A stretch of DNA of 42,995 nt from Schoenoplectus triqueter (GCA_964058805.1 CAXKVV010001624.1:1-42995); one strand, 5' to 3'; positions 20,500 through 33,200 are shown, numbered from the stretch's first letter. A program made the numbers and translations. Notes: generated from the sequence alone by a model not told the origin.

Positions 20500-23400
20500 A
20501 TGGAAGGAGGAGATGGGGGAGGGGAGGGAGGAGTGGTGGATGCATCAGTTGGGACCATAGTGTGGGTCCGAAGGCGAAACGGGTCGTGGTGGCCGGGTCG
20601 GATTCTCGGACCCGATGAGCTAGCGGAGTCACATCTCTTGTCTCCTCGATCGGGCACTCCAGTAAAGCTTCTCGGTCGAGAGGATGCTAGCGTGTAAGTC
20701 CTCTTTCTCTGGTAAATTAATATTGTATTTATGTCTTGATCTGTTGACTTCTTGGCTTTCGTGAACAACAAAGAAAATAAGAAGAGCTTGGTAAATATAT
20801 AACTTAGATTTGTGAAAAGGGATCACAAATTAGTATCGTACAGGTCAGTTTGATGAAAAATGAGAATAACCTTTCCATAGGTTGGGAATTGCTGAAGTTT
20901 GAGACTATTAAGAAAATGAACTGGAAAACCTACAATTAGGTGTTGGCGTCCTGTTCGAAGCTTTTGAAATTTTTTATGTTGATTTATGAGTAAATTTCCT
21001 ATGGACCCTTAATAGAATGTTATAGTGAAAGAGTTAGAAGTAACAATTAGGTGTTGGTATTCTGTTTGAAGCTTCTTACTGTTTTTCAACAAATTAATTT
21101 GCATTCTGTATTGATCCAGGACTGTTATTGTTCCTCTTCCATGTTTAGATGTCTTTCATGATTTTATGGTGGCTGATATGTGTGAGAACTTTTCCTGCCT
21201 TTTGGGTGCAATAATGTAAGAAAAACCAGCTGTTATAGTAACTTTCTCAAATACTCGCAGGGATTGGTACAACCTCGAGAAATCAAAGCGTGTCAAGGCT
21301 TTTCGTTGTGGTGAGTTTGATGCATGTATAGAAAAAGCTGAAGCTGCACAAGGTGTACCAATAAAGAAACGTGAGAAGTATGCAAGAAGGGAGGATGCCA
21401 TTCTGCACGCACTTGAGCTGGAGAGAAAGCAGCTTGAGAGCCATTTCCCGAACCAGCCTCCACCGGGCCCTGCACCAGTCTTCTCAATGAGTGATGAACC
21501 TCGCACAGCGAAGCCTTATAAATTCCATGGGGCAGGCAAAAAGGCCGATGTTGTGTCACACCGATACCAGAGCAAGAAACCAGCTGCAGCCACATCTTGG
21601 GATGTGTTTGGGAGCTCTTTATCATATAATGGGTTATCTAATTCTAAGAAAAGACCACTGGAGAATGCAGGCTGTGAACCTCCTATGAAAAAGAAAGACA
21701 AGAGGAGGCCACTGCTTCAGGTTTTGCAGAGCAGCCCCCAGTTGCACCTGCCCCTGTCTTCGCCAGCTCTGCAGCCAACTCAGACAACCATCTCACATGC
21801 ATTTGATACTGGTGCTGTACTACTCGAGGAGAGGTTACACAGCACCCCATACCGTACCAAGAGCCAGTGTGCATATCTCCCAACAGAGTCTGAGGAAGGT
21901 TCTTTTAATCATGGAGAACTTTTGTCAAGACAAGGGTGTACATCTGATGTTGGCTCACAGTTCGAGGATTTTCTGCAGGAGCCGATGCTTTTAGGTGAGG
22001 AATTTGAGCCGTATGGGTTGACTGCAAAGGAGCCTAAACCTGAGCCTGTAACTGAGACTGAGATCAGATGTGACTTTGGTCTTGAACAGGAGCCTGAGCA
22101 CTTGATGGCGCCTGATTCAGAAACTGAGACTGAGCCAGAAGCATCACCAAGTGACTCGTCAGAAGAGACAGATACTGATGTGGAGGGTGGGCCTGAAATA
22201 TTACAAGGTAGTCAAATGATTGGTAATTTGCTAGTGTCAATTACTCAATTGGGTTTACTACTGTATGTTGGTACAGAAATGCTTGATCAGGATTAAGGAC
22301 TGTAATCTGTTGGTAATGTCAAGCTCAGCTGTTCAATTAAACCTCAACTGAATTAAACTTTACAGAGCCTCAGCTTAACTTATAGGTGAATAGCTACTGA
22401 ACCAGTGTAGAAATCTAACTTATTACAACTAATTTTGGTTGAAGCTAGCATTAAGAGAGTTATTCTGTTTTATCTTGTTTGTAAGACAGAATGTGCATCT
22501 TTTCTCATTGAGTATTTTCTTGGTTGGGAATGTACAGATACCAGACCAAAGGCCATGGAAGAATTGGAAAATGATCCTCAACCTTTGCAGTTTTCCAACA
22601 ACTACTCTAATACAGTGGGTAATACAATTCCACAGTACAACACGCAATCCAACACAAAGCAGGAAGCCGGTGTATCCAAGTGGAACATCAAAGGCAAGCG
22701 CAATGTCAGAAATACAGCCAAGCGTTCATCAGAATTTATTACTGATAGTGTGTCAGTGTGGCCAGATAGCTGCAATGGTGCATCATACAGGGAGTCCGCC
22801 TGTCAGCTGAAAGATGACACCACAAGTCAAGGCTTTTATCAACCAAAAGAGGAGTTTGATGATGATTTGGCGGGATTTGTTGGTAGCCAGCATGATTACC
22901 GGTCAAACCATAACTTATGTTGGAATGAATATGAGAATGCCACTATCAGAAGAGGTGTTGAAAATGTTTTGATTGATGTGAATCTACAGGTTAAAGCAAG
23001 TTATCAGGGTGAGCGGGTTCCACTTGTCTCCCTCATGAGCAGGTTGAACGGTAAGGCAATTGTGGGCCACCCGGTACAGATTGAAATTGTAGAGGACGGG
23101 TCAACTTCTATATTTCTATCTGATATGGATTCAGAACCTGATGACGGCTCTGGCCTCCCTCCTGTCTGGCGTACTGGCCGACGAACTGTCATGCAAAGAG
23201 TTCCCCGTCCTATGATAGATAACCCAACAAGGAAGAAAACGTTAGTGAGCAAGTCACATAAGAGGTCCTCAAGAAAGGTGAAGGCCCGCCAAAAATCAAA
23301 ATCAAAATCAAAAACTAAAACTAAAACAATATCATCCCTTGGTGGCAGTGGTATTCTGGGTGGAGTGATCAAGCCGGATGCAGGTGTGCCATTGGTTACT

Positions 23401-23505
23401 TGTGTACCAGTTAAAATTGTTTTTAGTAGAATTTTGGAGGCAGTTGGTAGGCCTTCTCTGCACCGAGTCAGAATGCACAGTCCTGCTGTTCGTGACCATC
23501 CATAA
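20500..23505 (+). CDS. PWWP-domain protein, At1g51745-like (three coding exons)
   Basis: My splice model is 20500-20693, 21261-22207 and 22538-23505, with GT-AG borders (AGCGT|GTAAGT, CGCAG|GGATTGG, CAAG|GTAGTC, TACAG|ATACC). Coding length is 2109 nt, 702 aa plus stop, in frame throughout. Residues ~17-45 give a PWWP module start (GTIVWVRRRNGSWWPGRILG), then SGTPVKLLGREDASVDWYNL and KSKRVKAFRCGEFDACI. Next is KYARREDAILHALELE, then a long acidic Ser/Glu-rich middle (~residues 300-380). A conserved block follows, VPLVSLMSRLNGKAIVGHPV (~residue 541), with a Lys/Ser/Thr-rich nuclear-localisation-like tract at ~633. PWWP modules bind methylated histone tails and DNA, so a chromatin role in the nucleus is inferred. 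ATG 20500 is the first Met before the domain. The gene looks intact. Confidence 0.9.
20694..21260 (+). other. Intron 1 of the PWWP gene
   Basis: The borders are GT|AAGTCC and ACTCGCAG. It splits the valine codon GT|G in ASVDWYN, a junction inside the most conserved block, so the position is secure. It contains a short imperfect repeat of ACAATTAGGTGTTGG with TCTGTTTGAAGCTT (about 20933-20963 and 21043-21075). Confidence 0.88.
22208..22537 (+). other. Intron 2 of the PWWP gene, retainable
   Basis: GT...AG intron joining EGGPEILQ to DTRPKAMEEL. If retained, the frame reads on for 29 codons to a stop at 22294-22296, giving a ~410-aa form without the C-terminal conserved block. Whether that form exists cannot be told from DNA. 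Confidence 0.8.
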
Positions 23506-24560
23506 ATAAATTGATTTGGTATCATCTCAACTTGATTGTTTGAAATGAGGAGCTTATTTGGGATACTACCTGCAACCGGCAATCTGGCATAGGTGGGGTT
23601 TGTCGGATCATGTAAAGTACTAACTGCTGTTGTTAGTTTGTTACTTTGTTTAGTTAGTCCAAAAGTTCTTTTCTTTCTTCTTTTGATCTTTTTCTTATTT
23701 GGTGGGATTAGATATTTTACCAACTTCTGTTTAGGTGTCAGATAATGAAGATAATTATTGTGGGTACTTGGGTCACAGTGTAAGATGTGAAATAATGAAA
23801 GTATAACAATGAGAAAGATGTTTAGTGTATATTTCTATTGTTGAAAGGGAAAAGAAACAAAGAATGATGTTTTAATTTTTTTTTATTGTGTAGTTCATCT
23901 TTTCCAATAATATAAGCAATAGTAGGTCTACAATCTGATGTCTGTGTTTTTCAAAGCTTAGAAGTTAGAAGCATTCTGGTATGTTGTTTCCTACCCAATT
24001 CTGTGTGTAAAAGTTTTTAGGATGTTGTGTGGTTTGTTGATATGTATACTGTTATATGTAATATGTTTTGTGGGGGGGCTCAAAATAAAGTTACATTAAA
24101 AAAAAGAAGATTTCTTGATGACAGTTATAGTTGTGCTATATATAATCTAAAGCTTTATACAAAATGAAAACTAATCGCGCATTTATAGAAACGGTAAGAA
24201 TGTATGTCGTGATGTTTTCATGCTAGGTATTAGACGGGGATTATTATCTCAAATTAAATTTGTAGAAATAGTAATAAATTGACATCGTGTTGCTTTCGTA
24301 GTTCAAATTCTAGACGGCAAGTTGGACAGCCATTCTATTTGATCTGATCTGTGCTGCCTGATTGTCTATTAACTTCCTTATTTTCATGAGCCTTTTCGAG
24401 ATTTGTTGTATATGATCCGCAGATCTAAACGGACATCATACTATATATAGAATCATTCAACGGATAATTTTACAAACTTTTTATTTCTTTAATAATTTCA
24501 AACTTCAAAGTTCAAGATGGATGAAATTTATTTTGTATTGGATTATTGTGATTAATCGGC
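23506..24560. other. 3' flank of the PWWP gene; no further gene seen
   Basis: T-rich sequence with several AATAAA-like words (the first, AATAAATTG, directly after the stop) forms the probable 3' untranslated region. No frame of interest was found to 24560. The frame on the opposite strand at 23004-23723 is a shadow of exon 3. Confidence 0.5.
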
Positions 24561-25006
24561 CTGAACGGCCCATATTTTATTTTGTATTGTAATACAGGAA
24601 ACGGGTCAAATTTAAACGGCCCATATTTTATAATAAAAAATTTAAACGGCCCATATTTTATACTTGACCCGTTTAAATCAAAACTTCAATGAAATATCAC
24701 TCATCTTTGAGAGTTATTATTCATGCTATATAACTTTGGAAAGCTAGCGACGAGGAGAACACAATGAGCTAAATTACACATTAAATGGATCAATAATTTA
24801 AAAGAAATTAAAAGAAAAAGTATCTCGCATGGATCACGTACTTGACCCGTTTGAATCAAAACTCCAATGGTATCTCTCTCATCTTTGAGAGTTGTCATTC
24901 ATGCTATATATTGTTGGAAAGCTAGTGACGAGGTGAACACAATGAGCTAAATTACATATTAAATTGATCAATGATTTGGAAGAAATCAAGAGAGAAAGTA
25001 TCTCGG
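24560..25006. repeat. Short inverted/direct repeats and a 178-bp tandem duplication
   Basis: ACGGCCCATATTTTAT occurs three times at 24564-24661. The unit starting TACTTGACCCGTTT begins at 24661 and again at 24839 (178-bp period). Both copies contain CTCATCTTTGAGAGTT, GCTATATA, GGAAAGCTAG and GACGAGG. The words AACGGGTCAAATTTAAACGG (24600) and GACCCGTTTAAATC (24666) are partly inverted. There is no coding content. This is probably a fragment of an unidentified transposable element. Confidence 0.75.
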
Positions 25007-25239
25007 TTAGAAATTCGGTTGGAGCGATTTAGTACGGGTGAACCTCAATCGATTGATCAAATATTTTCTCTAGACCAAGAAGATGATATGTGAAGATTTA
25101 AGCAAGTTTTCTAATATTATAAGTGTTTGGATCATCATTTCACTTTTTTGTGAGAATATGTTGAAACTCATATTTTAAAACTCGGTTGATTATGAAGTGA
25201 AACTAGATCAATTTTTGAGAGTAAAAAGATAAAATTTGA

Positions 25240-26930
25240 GTATTCATTTGAATGAATTGGTTGAGATATAAGAGAGAATACAAGAAAAATATTTTGTTAC
25301 ATTAAATATATATGCGTCAAATTTAGTATAATAGATATAAAGACTTAATTGTATTAGATATAAATTATTATTATACAAATCATAAAGACTTGATCGTAAT
25401 ATTGAGAATTGAGATTGAAGAAACTTCAACACAAAACTAACAAATATTGTATTGTTTGTATAAATGAAAATTTAGACTAAACTATAAATTATATTTTAAA
25501 TGATATATTAATATAAATTTTAGTCAGTAAATGTACAGTACATATTGAAACGTGTATAAAATATATGTTTAGATTTATTTATAATAGTGAAAATTAAGAC
25601 TAAACTATAAGATGTGTTATGGTAGATATTAAAACTTATTTTTATTAAATATTAAACCTATTTTTGTTATAATTATTCTAAAATTTTTATTTTGTGTTAC
25701 ATATCTATTATATATTGTTGATAATATTATGACTTAATGATATAAGATATAAACATAATTTTTATTATTTATTGAGATTATTTTTATTATAAATATAAAT
25801 TATAAGGTCTTAAGATATTAAAAAATATTAAATATAAATTTATCAATTGTAAGACATTAGTTAAGATAATAAGAATATCTATATTCAGAAAATATTATAA
25901 AATTTTAAATTCATTAAAATTAAATATGACTTATTAATCAGTATTAAGAATTTAATTATTAGGTTTTAAGATGAGAACAATTAGGTATAGAGATTTGGCT
26001 CTAGGAGTATTTGATTAATATTTTTTGAATTATATATTATTCAAAGTTAAAAGTAAAATTTATGTTAATATATATTAAGACATTAGATGAATGATCTTAA
26101 GACTTCTAATGCTAGATTTTTAGGATTTTATTTATAAGATTTTATATCAAATATAAATTATGTTGCATATTGAGAATTACATAGATAGATATAAAGATTT
26201 AGATTGATGAATATTAAGACTTAGAAAAAATATTTTTGAGACTCTCATGGATGAATATAAAGACTTGGGTGGTGACTATTAAGACTTAAAAGATCAAGTT
26301 CTATTAATATGACTAGTGATAAATTAATTTCTTTTATTTATTAGAGAATGAGAAATTGATTGAAGCTCCAACTAGTTAGATGAATTATAAGACATTATAG
26401 TTTAGGTATATATATTTTCTTATATTATGATGACCGTCGAAATATAAATTTTAAATTCAAAATATAACTTGTAATATTAGATTTTAAGATGTCATATTTT
26501 TCGCGTTAAGACTTCGGACATTCGATTTAAAGACTTTAGTTATGCAGTGTTAAGACTTAAAACATCCGATTCAAAGACTTCGATGATTGTCCATATGACG
26601 ATTATCAGTTGATGTTCAGGAACGTGGTCAATGTGGTCAATAATTTTTTCAGTTAGGCTTAATTAATTAATAAGTATTAAGATATGTTGAGAGTATAGTT
26701 CTTAGTTATAAAGAGTTCATAGCTGAGGCTATCTGATTCGCCAAGTCATCATATCACGTCTCCCTTTCAAAAAAATATATTATTTGCTCACAATCAGGTA
26801 TAATATATATGAGTATTAAGGCAAATAAAGACAAATATGAAAGAAAAAAATACTTATATTAATAACTATTAAGATATATATAATATTAAGTATTAAGAGT
26901 AAGTTATTATGTATAAAGACATCGTAATTT
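25240..26930. repeat. AT-rich tract enriched in the word AAGACTT
   Basis: About ten copies of AAGACTT lie on the + strand between ~25338 and ~26572, often as ATTAAGACTTA or ATAAAGACTT with variable spacing. Related forms such as AAGACAT and AAGATTT also occur. The densest part is 26503-26572, with four copies. No frame longer than ~60 codons exists. It may be a decayed element or repeat; I do not recognise it. Confidence 0.5.
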
Positions 26931-29189
26931 ATGGCGGTCAGGATGTTTCAGAGCGTGAAACGTTTTTAAGAGTTATTTCAACACGTGATCAACCTATTTG
27001 AGTTGGGTATTTGATGGATACTTAAATTAATTTAAGGTACAATTATCAAGTTCCAATTTTTTATTCCCTTGCGACACCTTATCAGCCCATAACATCGGCG
27101 AGGAATTTTGTTATATTATATATAGAAGCTGGATGCTACTGGATTGGTGCCATGTGCTGTTATCATCCGACTTGGATTAGTCTAAAATTAAATTTGCTGA
27201 AATTTAGGTCTTTTAATGCTGAGTATGCAATCCTATTTTTACAAAATATATAATAACATTTTTCATAAATACATGCTGCATTTTAAAACATTGCATACGA
27301 GATGAGCAATGAATTAATGACGCTCTCCCTTTCTGCAACCAGGGAAGATACGCGAGTTTATCCTGTTTCTGCATTTACTCAACGTTTGGTAAGAAGTTTT
27401 ATGTTGATTTGTTGAGATCGAATCATGGTGTCCAGTTCTCATTTTTTTTATATAAAAGTTACAAAAGAAGAAAAACATTTTTTATTTTCAGGAAATAAAA
27501 AGAAGTTGATGCAAAAACACACTTCTTTTACTCAATGTTTGAGTTGCTTTATAAAGGCGGAGACTCAAATTGTAATGACACTTCTTTTGTTTAAAAGAAA
27601 TAAAGCAGAGTCTTGAACTACTGCTACAAAAACAATCAGCGCATTGCCAGTTTGGATCCTCTCTCTTTGTTGGAGAAATATAACAATCATGAAAGTTTTG
27701 CTTGGTTGCGCGAATTACTACGCTGGTTACTACGGGGGGCCAATTAGAATATTCTTCATTGGAGAGGACCCACGGCTGCTTGGCAACAGCTCTTTCTGCC
27801 TGAAGAAGCTGGAAGAGGAGCGTTACCAAACACAGTCGCTTAGTACGTGATGTGCGAGGGAAGCCCACCGACCCCTCTCATGGTGTCGTCTTTGGATGTT
27901 GGCATAGAGGGGGGCTGAGGGGAGGGTCCTGACTCTTCCAATTCCACGGAAATTATATATCGGAGTTTAAATTTATTATATATTTTTATTTCGTACAGTG
28001 TATTAATCTTTTCTAATTTATCAATTTTAATATTTTAATGATGTATATCAACATTTCAACTCTCTTTATACTAAAATCCTTACTCCGCCCCTAAATATTA
28101 GTGAGCCGGGCTCTTTCTGAGATTGAAAGTCAATTTATCTTTCATTTCTCTTGTGAGTTTGGTGAAGTTGTGAAGATTTAATAAGGATGCTTGTCTGGCT
28201 TCAATTTACTCCTACGGCAAAATGAATTTCAAAACGTTAAATTATTTTGTGAAGTACAAAGTTCATTTTTTTCTTGAAAATGTAAATCATTACATTTTAA
28301 GAATTAGTTGTAATAATTTTAATAGAAAAAATTAATTACATTCAAAGAAAAATTTTGAACAACCTTTTTAATTATATTTTCGTGGTTTTGAATGGGAAAA
28401 TAGAACCAAACTCGCGACCAAAATAACTACCGGAAAAAAAAACACTTGAAAGATTTGGACTAAAACCAATCTTACTTTTATTGTCATTTTCTTTTTTGAA
28501 GTTTAATACTACTTTATTGTCAAATTTTCCTTGACAACAGTATATCTAATCCAATGTCCACTTTTTTATATCCTTTTCCAACATTTCACTTCTATTTCAT
28601 TTCGGTTTCAATTAGAAAATTCGTTTAGATCGAAACGATATAACTTGTAAAATTCGGTAACTGAGTACATGTAATGCACAAGAATATGGAATCATGCCAT
28701 TCAATGCAATCATGTTTTTCTTTTTTTTTTAAAGGAAAAGATAATGAGGCACTTTTTAGAAAAATGTTGGCACTGGAAAAGTTTGCTAACAACAAAATGA
28801 TGGAATTTTTTTCTATTAAGATGTTGGTGGTGGGCCCAAATTGTGCAATCAAACACGTCCCTCTCTAATTCTAGTCCGTTCCGTGTGGAAAAAATAGAGT
28901 AAGACCATTGACTGTAACAATTGCTGTACAGATAAAATGCGAGTGAACTGTAAATAGCCATGCAATACTAGTTTTTATTCTATTGCTTCGCATCATTTTC
29001 AATTCTCTATCATGAGAAACCAAAAACCAGTTAACGCATAAATTTAATCAAGAGGCCACAAACGATTCCGAAATCAACTCCACAGTCAACTAGTCAAGGA
29101 TGTGGTCTTGTATGAATCCATATATGCAGTCTTGTGATATTGCATTTGATGTCCAGGCCATAACATCTAATTTCCTCCAGAAAACAGCC
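26931..29189. other. Gene-poor stretch with probable MITE debris and WAK upstream region
   Basis: 27630-27850 has GC-richer sequence whose edges (GCCAGTTTGGATCC and GCGTTACCAAACAC) recall MITE termini, but no clean inverted pair or duplication was found. 27890-28110 (GGGGGGCTGAGGGGAGGGTC ... CTCCGCCCCT) looks like a flank of a hAT-type element, uncertain. 28900-29189 is similar to 39405-39600 upstream of the second WAK gene (shared GATAAAATGCG, CTAGTTTTTAT, CAGTCAACTA words), so it is the duplicated promoter region. Confidence 0.4.
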
Positions 29190-29453
29190 ATGTCCTTAGA
29201 GATTCACCTCTCCCTACTGTTATCATTCATACTAGCATCCATTCCACTTTCTTCATCCAAATACACCAGTCGCTATGCAATTGGTGCTGATCCGACCATC
29301 AATGGCTCTGTTCCTCCCCTCTTGTCCATATATATATCCCAAAAATCCTACACAATTCAAGAAATATCATTACAAGGCTACATAAAGATCTTTGCAGGAC
29401 CGATTCACAAAAGGTGTATTGGTGCCACTGGCAAATGTAGACTAAGTCTCTAA
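29190..29453 (+). pseudogene. Truncated WAK-type receptor gene start (tandem copy 1)
   Basis: The frame begins MSLEIHLSLLLSFILASIPL, a signal peptide that matches the complete copy at 40400 (MFLEIHLFLLLSFVLASIPL). It later reads YTIQEISLQGYIKIFAGPIH and RCIGATGK, again matching copy 2. The segment that in copy 2 contains CGSAPYPFGSAG...FELYC (the cysteine-bearing core of the GUB_WAK domain) is missing. The frame closes at 29451-29453, about 36 bases before the CACTA transposon. EGF and kinase regions are absent. An 88-aa secreted peptide is possible in principle, but loss of core cysteines favours a pseudogene. An in-frame upstream ATG at 29100 is less likely as a start. Confidence 0.82.
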
Positions 29454-29486
29454 AAGAGATTAATATCATTGACTAGGAGACTTAAG

Positions 29487-29489
29487 ACA
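29487..29489. repeat. 3-bp target site duplication of the CACTA element (left, ACA)
   Basis: ACA precedes CACTACCAGA at 29490, and ACA follows the right end at 39355-39357. Three-base duplications are diagnostic of CACTA transposons. Confidence 0.9.
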
Positions 29490-29512
29490 CACTACCAGAG
29501 AAAAAAGAATTA

Positions 29513-30105
29513 AAACCGGTTTTATGAACAATTTAGCACCGGTTATGAACCGGTTATAAAAGTAAGCGGTGCTAAATGTTTATAACCGGTGTTAAAATAA
29601 AATATTTAAAACCGGTTTAATAAAACCGGTGCTAATTTATTTTGAACAATTAAAACCGGTTATTCAATAACCGGTTCTATTTTACTTCATTTAAAACCGG
29701 TGCTAATTGATTTCATTTAAAACCGGTTACAAGATAACCGGTTCTAATTTACTCCTTCCATTAAAACCGGTTATTGAATAACCGGTTCTATTTTACTTCA
29801 TTTAAAACCGGTTATCCTGTAACCGGTGCTAATTGATTTCATTTAAAACCGGTTATGGGATAACCGGTTCTAATTTACTCCTTCCATTAAAACCGGTTAT
29901 TCAATAACCGGTTCTATTGTACTTCATTTAAAACCGGTTATCCTGTAACCGGTGCTAATTGATTTCATTTAAAACCGGTTATCCCATAACCGGTTCTAAT
30001 TTACTTCTTCCATTAAAACCGGTTATTCAATAACCGGTTCTATTTTACTTCTGCGATTGTAATAAAATACCACATAAAAACCGGTTTCTTTGAATAACCG
30101 GCTCT
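29513..30105. repeat. Left subterminal ACCGGT array
   Basis: About 26 copies of ACCGGT, mostly as AAAACCGGTTAT or ATAACCGGTTCTA, lie in ~600 bp. They come in inverted pairs (AACCGGTTAT-few bases-ATAACCGGTT) that make short hairpins. The pairs recur with a period of ~58-60 bp, separated by TTTACTTCATTT- or TTTACTCCTTCCA-type spacers. In maize En/Spm, TNPA binds a repeated 12-bp subterminal motif; these are probably the equivalent sites. They lie downstream of the fusion gene. Confidence 0.9.
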
Positions 30106-30292
30106 AAACATATATTTTTTTTTTAATAAATTTTTTATTTTCTGTGACTGGTCCATATACCAGCTATATATATAAACAAACACATACAAATATAACACAA
30201 AAATATAACACAATATAACTCACTAAATAACTGATCAATATCATATAAGTAACTAAACATTACAAATAACAGAAAAAAGTATAAAAAAATTA

Positions 30293-33200
30293 TCAAATAT
30301 TAGATGCAATATAATTTACAACCATCTCCTTAATTTCTTCGATATCTTCCAGTGGATAAGATTGAGGAGCTGGTTTGATAGCCTATTAAAAAATTAAAAT
30401 TTCATTGGTTTGATTAAGCAAACAAATATGTAAGAGAATTAAAGATTAATATGAAGTTTATTTTTTATACCTGTGGTAAATTTTTGTTGCTAGAATATGT
30501 AGTTATTATATTATGCATCGATTTCATAACATAATAGCCGCACTCTTTACCGCTTGGTTGGTTTGGACTCTACAATGTTACAAGGAAAAAAATGAAATAA
30601 TAGCGTTTTCCAAGTGAACTTGAAAAAAATTAAATCATTTAAATTTTGGAATTACAAACCTGAATCGTTTTCCAAGTGAACTTGATTTTTTTTTCTTGAG
30701 CGAATTTTTTTTCAATCCAATAATAGCGTAAGGCCCTTATAAAACAATGATATGAGTTATCAATTACAGTACATAATAAATTATCGAAGATAATAGAAAA
30801 AACTTACGTATTTAATACTGGTTGGATAATATATGTTTCATCTTTACGATTCAATGAGTCCACGACATAAACAACAGAGGGTTTGAGCCGCACAATCAAA
30901 AGAATCCAATGCCCCCTACAATTTATATGTATTAATATGGAGAGATTAAGCAATTAAGCAATAGATAAATAAGCAAATGAATTAAGTTTTGAAGTTCTAA
31001 CCTTTCAATGTACGGAAGAAACATGTAGGAGTTTGGATTCTCGCATTTAACAAAGCATTGCCCCAAATAATTGACTGTGCGCTCAATATCACTTTGAATT
31101 TGTGTTTCCGTGCAAAAATATGGATCGATAAATTTACAATTGTCAATTAAGAAACTCTTGCACGTATCGTGGGAAACCCTACAATATATACAATAATTAG
31201 TCTTAAAATAATTATTACAATGCTAAAAGAAATATTATGATTCTATTCTTACATGCAGAAAATCTGTAGAATCGAGACATTGAGCCATTCATCCTTAAAA
31301 AGCTCGATGATATCCGTCACGTATACATAAGCATCACCATCGTAGAAGAATAGCTCCGAGAATGCGATAGGAAAATAAGTCGTACTAACGGACTGCATCA
31401 TGATCACCTTATATAGAAATAATGAACGTCTAGAAAGACGTTGTAAGGTGTCATCATCAAGAAGCGACTCTCTACGAGATTTTAAAATTGGTTCTGGCTC
31501 GAATATTTTTTTCTTGTTGGACATAGATTTCTTTGGTGTATTATCCTGCATTTAAACATATTAGTGAACAAATAATTTATGAATTTTAAAATTATAGAGA
31601 TAAATAAAAAAATACCTCACAAAGCTCGATAAGGTGTATAGGCCATTTGATAAAGAATCCAACAAGCTCACCGAGCCACTCCGGTCCATTTGGCGGCGGA
31701 AACGGAACACAAATGTGCTGAAATCCATCTTTAACCTCATCGGGAGTAACACGGACCTCATCGAGTAAGACTGGAGAGCCGTGCATATACTCGGCGAGTC
31801 CAGTCGGAATAATCCTCCCGATTGCCGCCTCATATCGTTTATTATCTATCTCAACAAGGAATTTGCAGGGTGTAGATTCCTGAAATAAAAAAATAATTAA
31901 TCGTTATAAACATGAATTATACTTCAGTAATCATTCAAAACTTAGATTAATTGAGAATAAATATATAAATAAATTGACCTTGATATTCCGAAGCGGATGT
32001 ATGGTATTGGAGCTACCTTGAGTCGGGAGGATAACTTCATCCGTGGAAGGTGGTATACATACCGAATCAGCCGGTATTTGTCTCACCATTCTCTGAAATA
32101 AATCATTAAACTGCGCTGTCATCTCCGCCCTTTGTTGTCCCAATAACTCATTGAACTCAGCTTTGCTGATGCATTCAGCGTGAGAAGCATTCCCTTTCGA
32201 CCCCTTTCCGTACACAGTTTTCACACCGGCGCCACCAAATCCTCTCAATCTCCCCGGATGCTCAGCCGTCCCAATGGAACTGGTCAAGACGTCATTATAG
32301 CGGTCCGGCTGAAATGATCCTTCTTGAATTATCGATTCCTGTCATTATAGCGTATATAACATTTCATTCAAGTATTTCAATCGATATGATATCTAACATT
32401 TCATAACAAGTAACATGTACATATTTTGAATGATTTTTTATACATACTGCTCGTTGAAGTACTTCTTTAGTCGCCGGATTCACAATTTCATAATTTCCCT
32501 CGGCTGTCGGCTTTGACCTAGCCATGCACCATCTAAAGGTTCTAAGATCGGCTTTTGAAGTGATGCCCGAGGAGGATGAGGACGATGAAATAACGTCGCT
32601 CTCCTTCCATTTTTTCTCGGCGGTGTTATAACCCCCCGAACCTAGTCTGTGAGGATGTAAATTCTTTTCAGCATTTATTCGTGCTTGCGCACTTATCGCC
32701 TGTCAATACAAATTGAAAAATATTATTACATTAGAAAATTTTTTTGGTTATTACTAATCGCACTTATCGCATGTCAATACTAATGGACAAATATTACATT
32801 AGAAAGATTTTTTGGTTACCTTAAACTCATCGCTGGCTTTTTGATTCACAAACTCTTCCCACTGCTCCAATGTGATATTGAAGTCATCACACGGAGTCTT
32901 CAGTTTTTTCGGATCTGCATTGGTGATGTATTCTCTCACCAATCTAGTTTTCCAAGATTTCCAACGCGCACCCATTAACACTAGGACTTTTCTTTTATTT
33001 GTATCGTCCTTTATGTTCCACCATTCCTGAAATAAACAAATAAATTAGTGCATAAATATAGTAATAACTAATGTATGATTTAGGGTTTAGGGTTTAGGGT
33101 GTATGATTTAGGAGATACCTTAATTTCATTCCAAAGCTCATTTTTAAGCTCTACATTGACATGCTTCCAACTTTGAATTGTGCATGGCACCCGATCTCTT

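Noticed and set aside
23004..23723. 239-aa frame antisense to PWWP exon 3
   Set aside because: It is a shadow of a coding exon with a convincing sense protein and has no features of its own.
27488..27868. 126-aa frame on the - strand (and a 68-aa frame opposite)
   Set aside because: No domain recognised. The sequence looks like repeat debris with MITE-like edges, and both strands are open by chance.
29513..30105. CRISPR-like regular array of repeats and spacers
   Set aside because: The repeats are short ACCGGT palindromes in inverted pairs just inside a CACTA terminus, in plant DNA. Spacers are not unique and no cas gene exists.
33079..33099. True telomere or chromosome end
   Set aside because: Only three units lie inside an intron of a transposon gene, with unique sequence on both sides.
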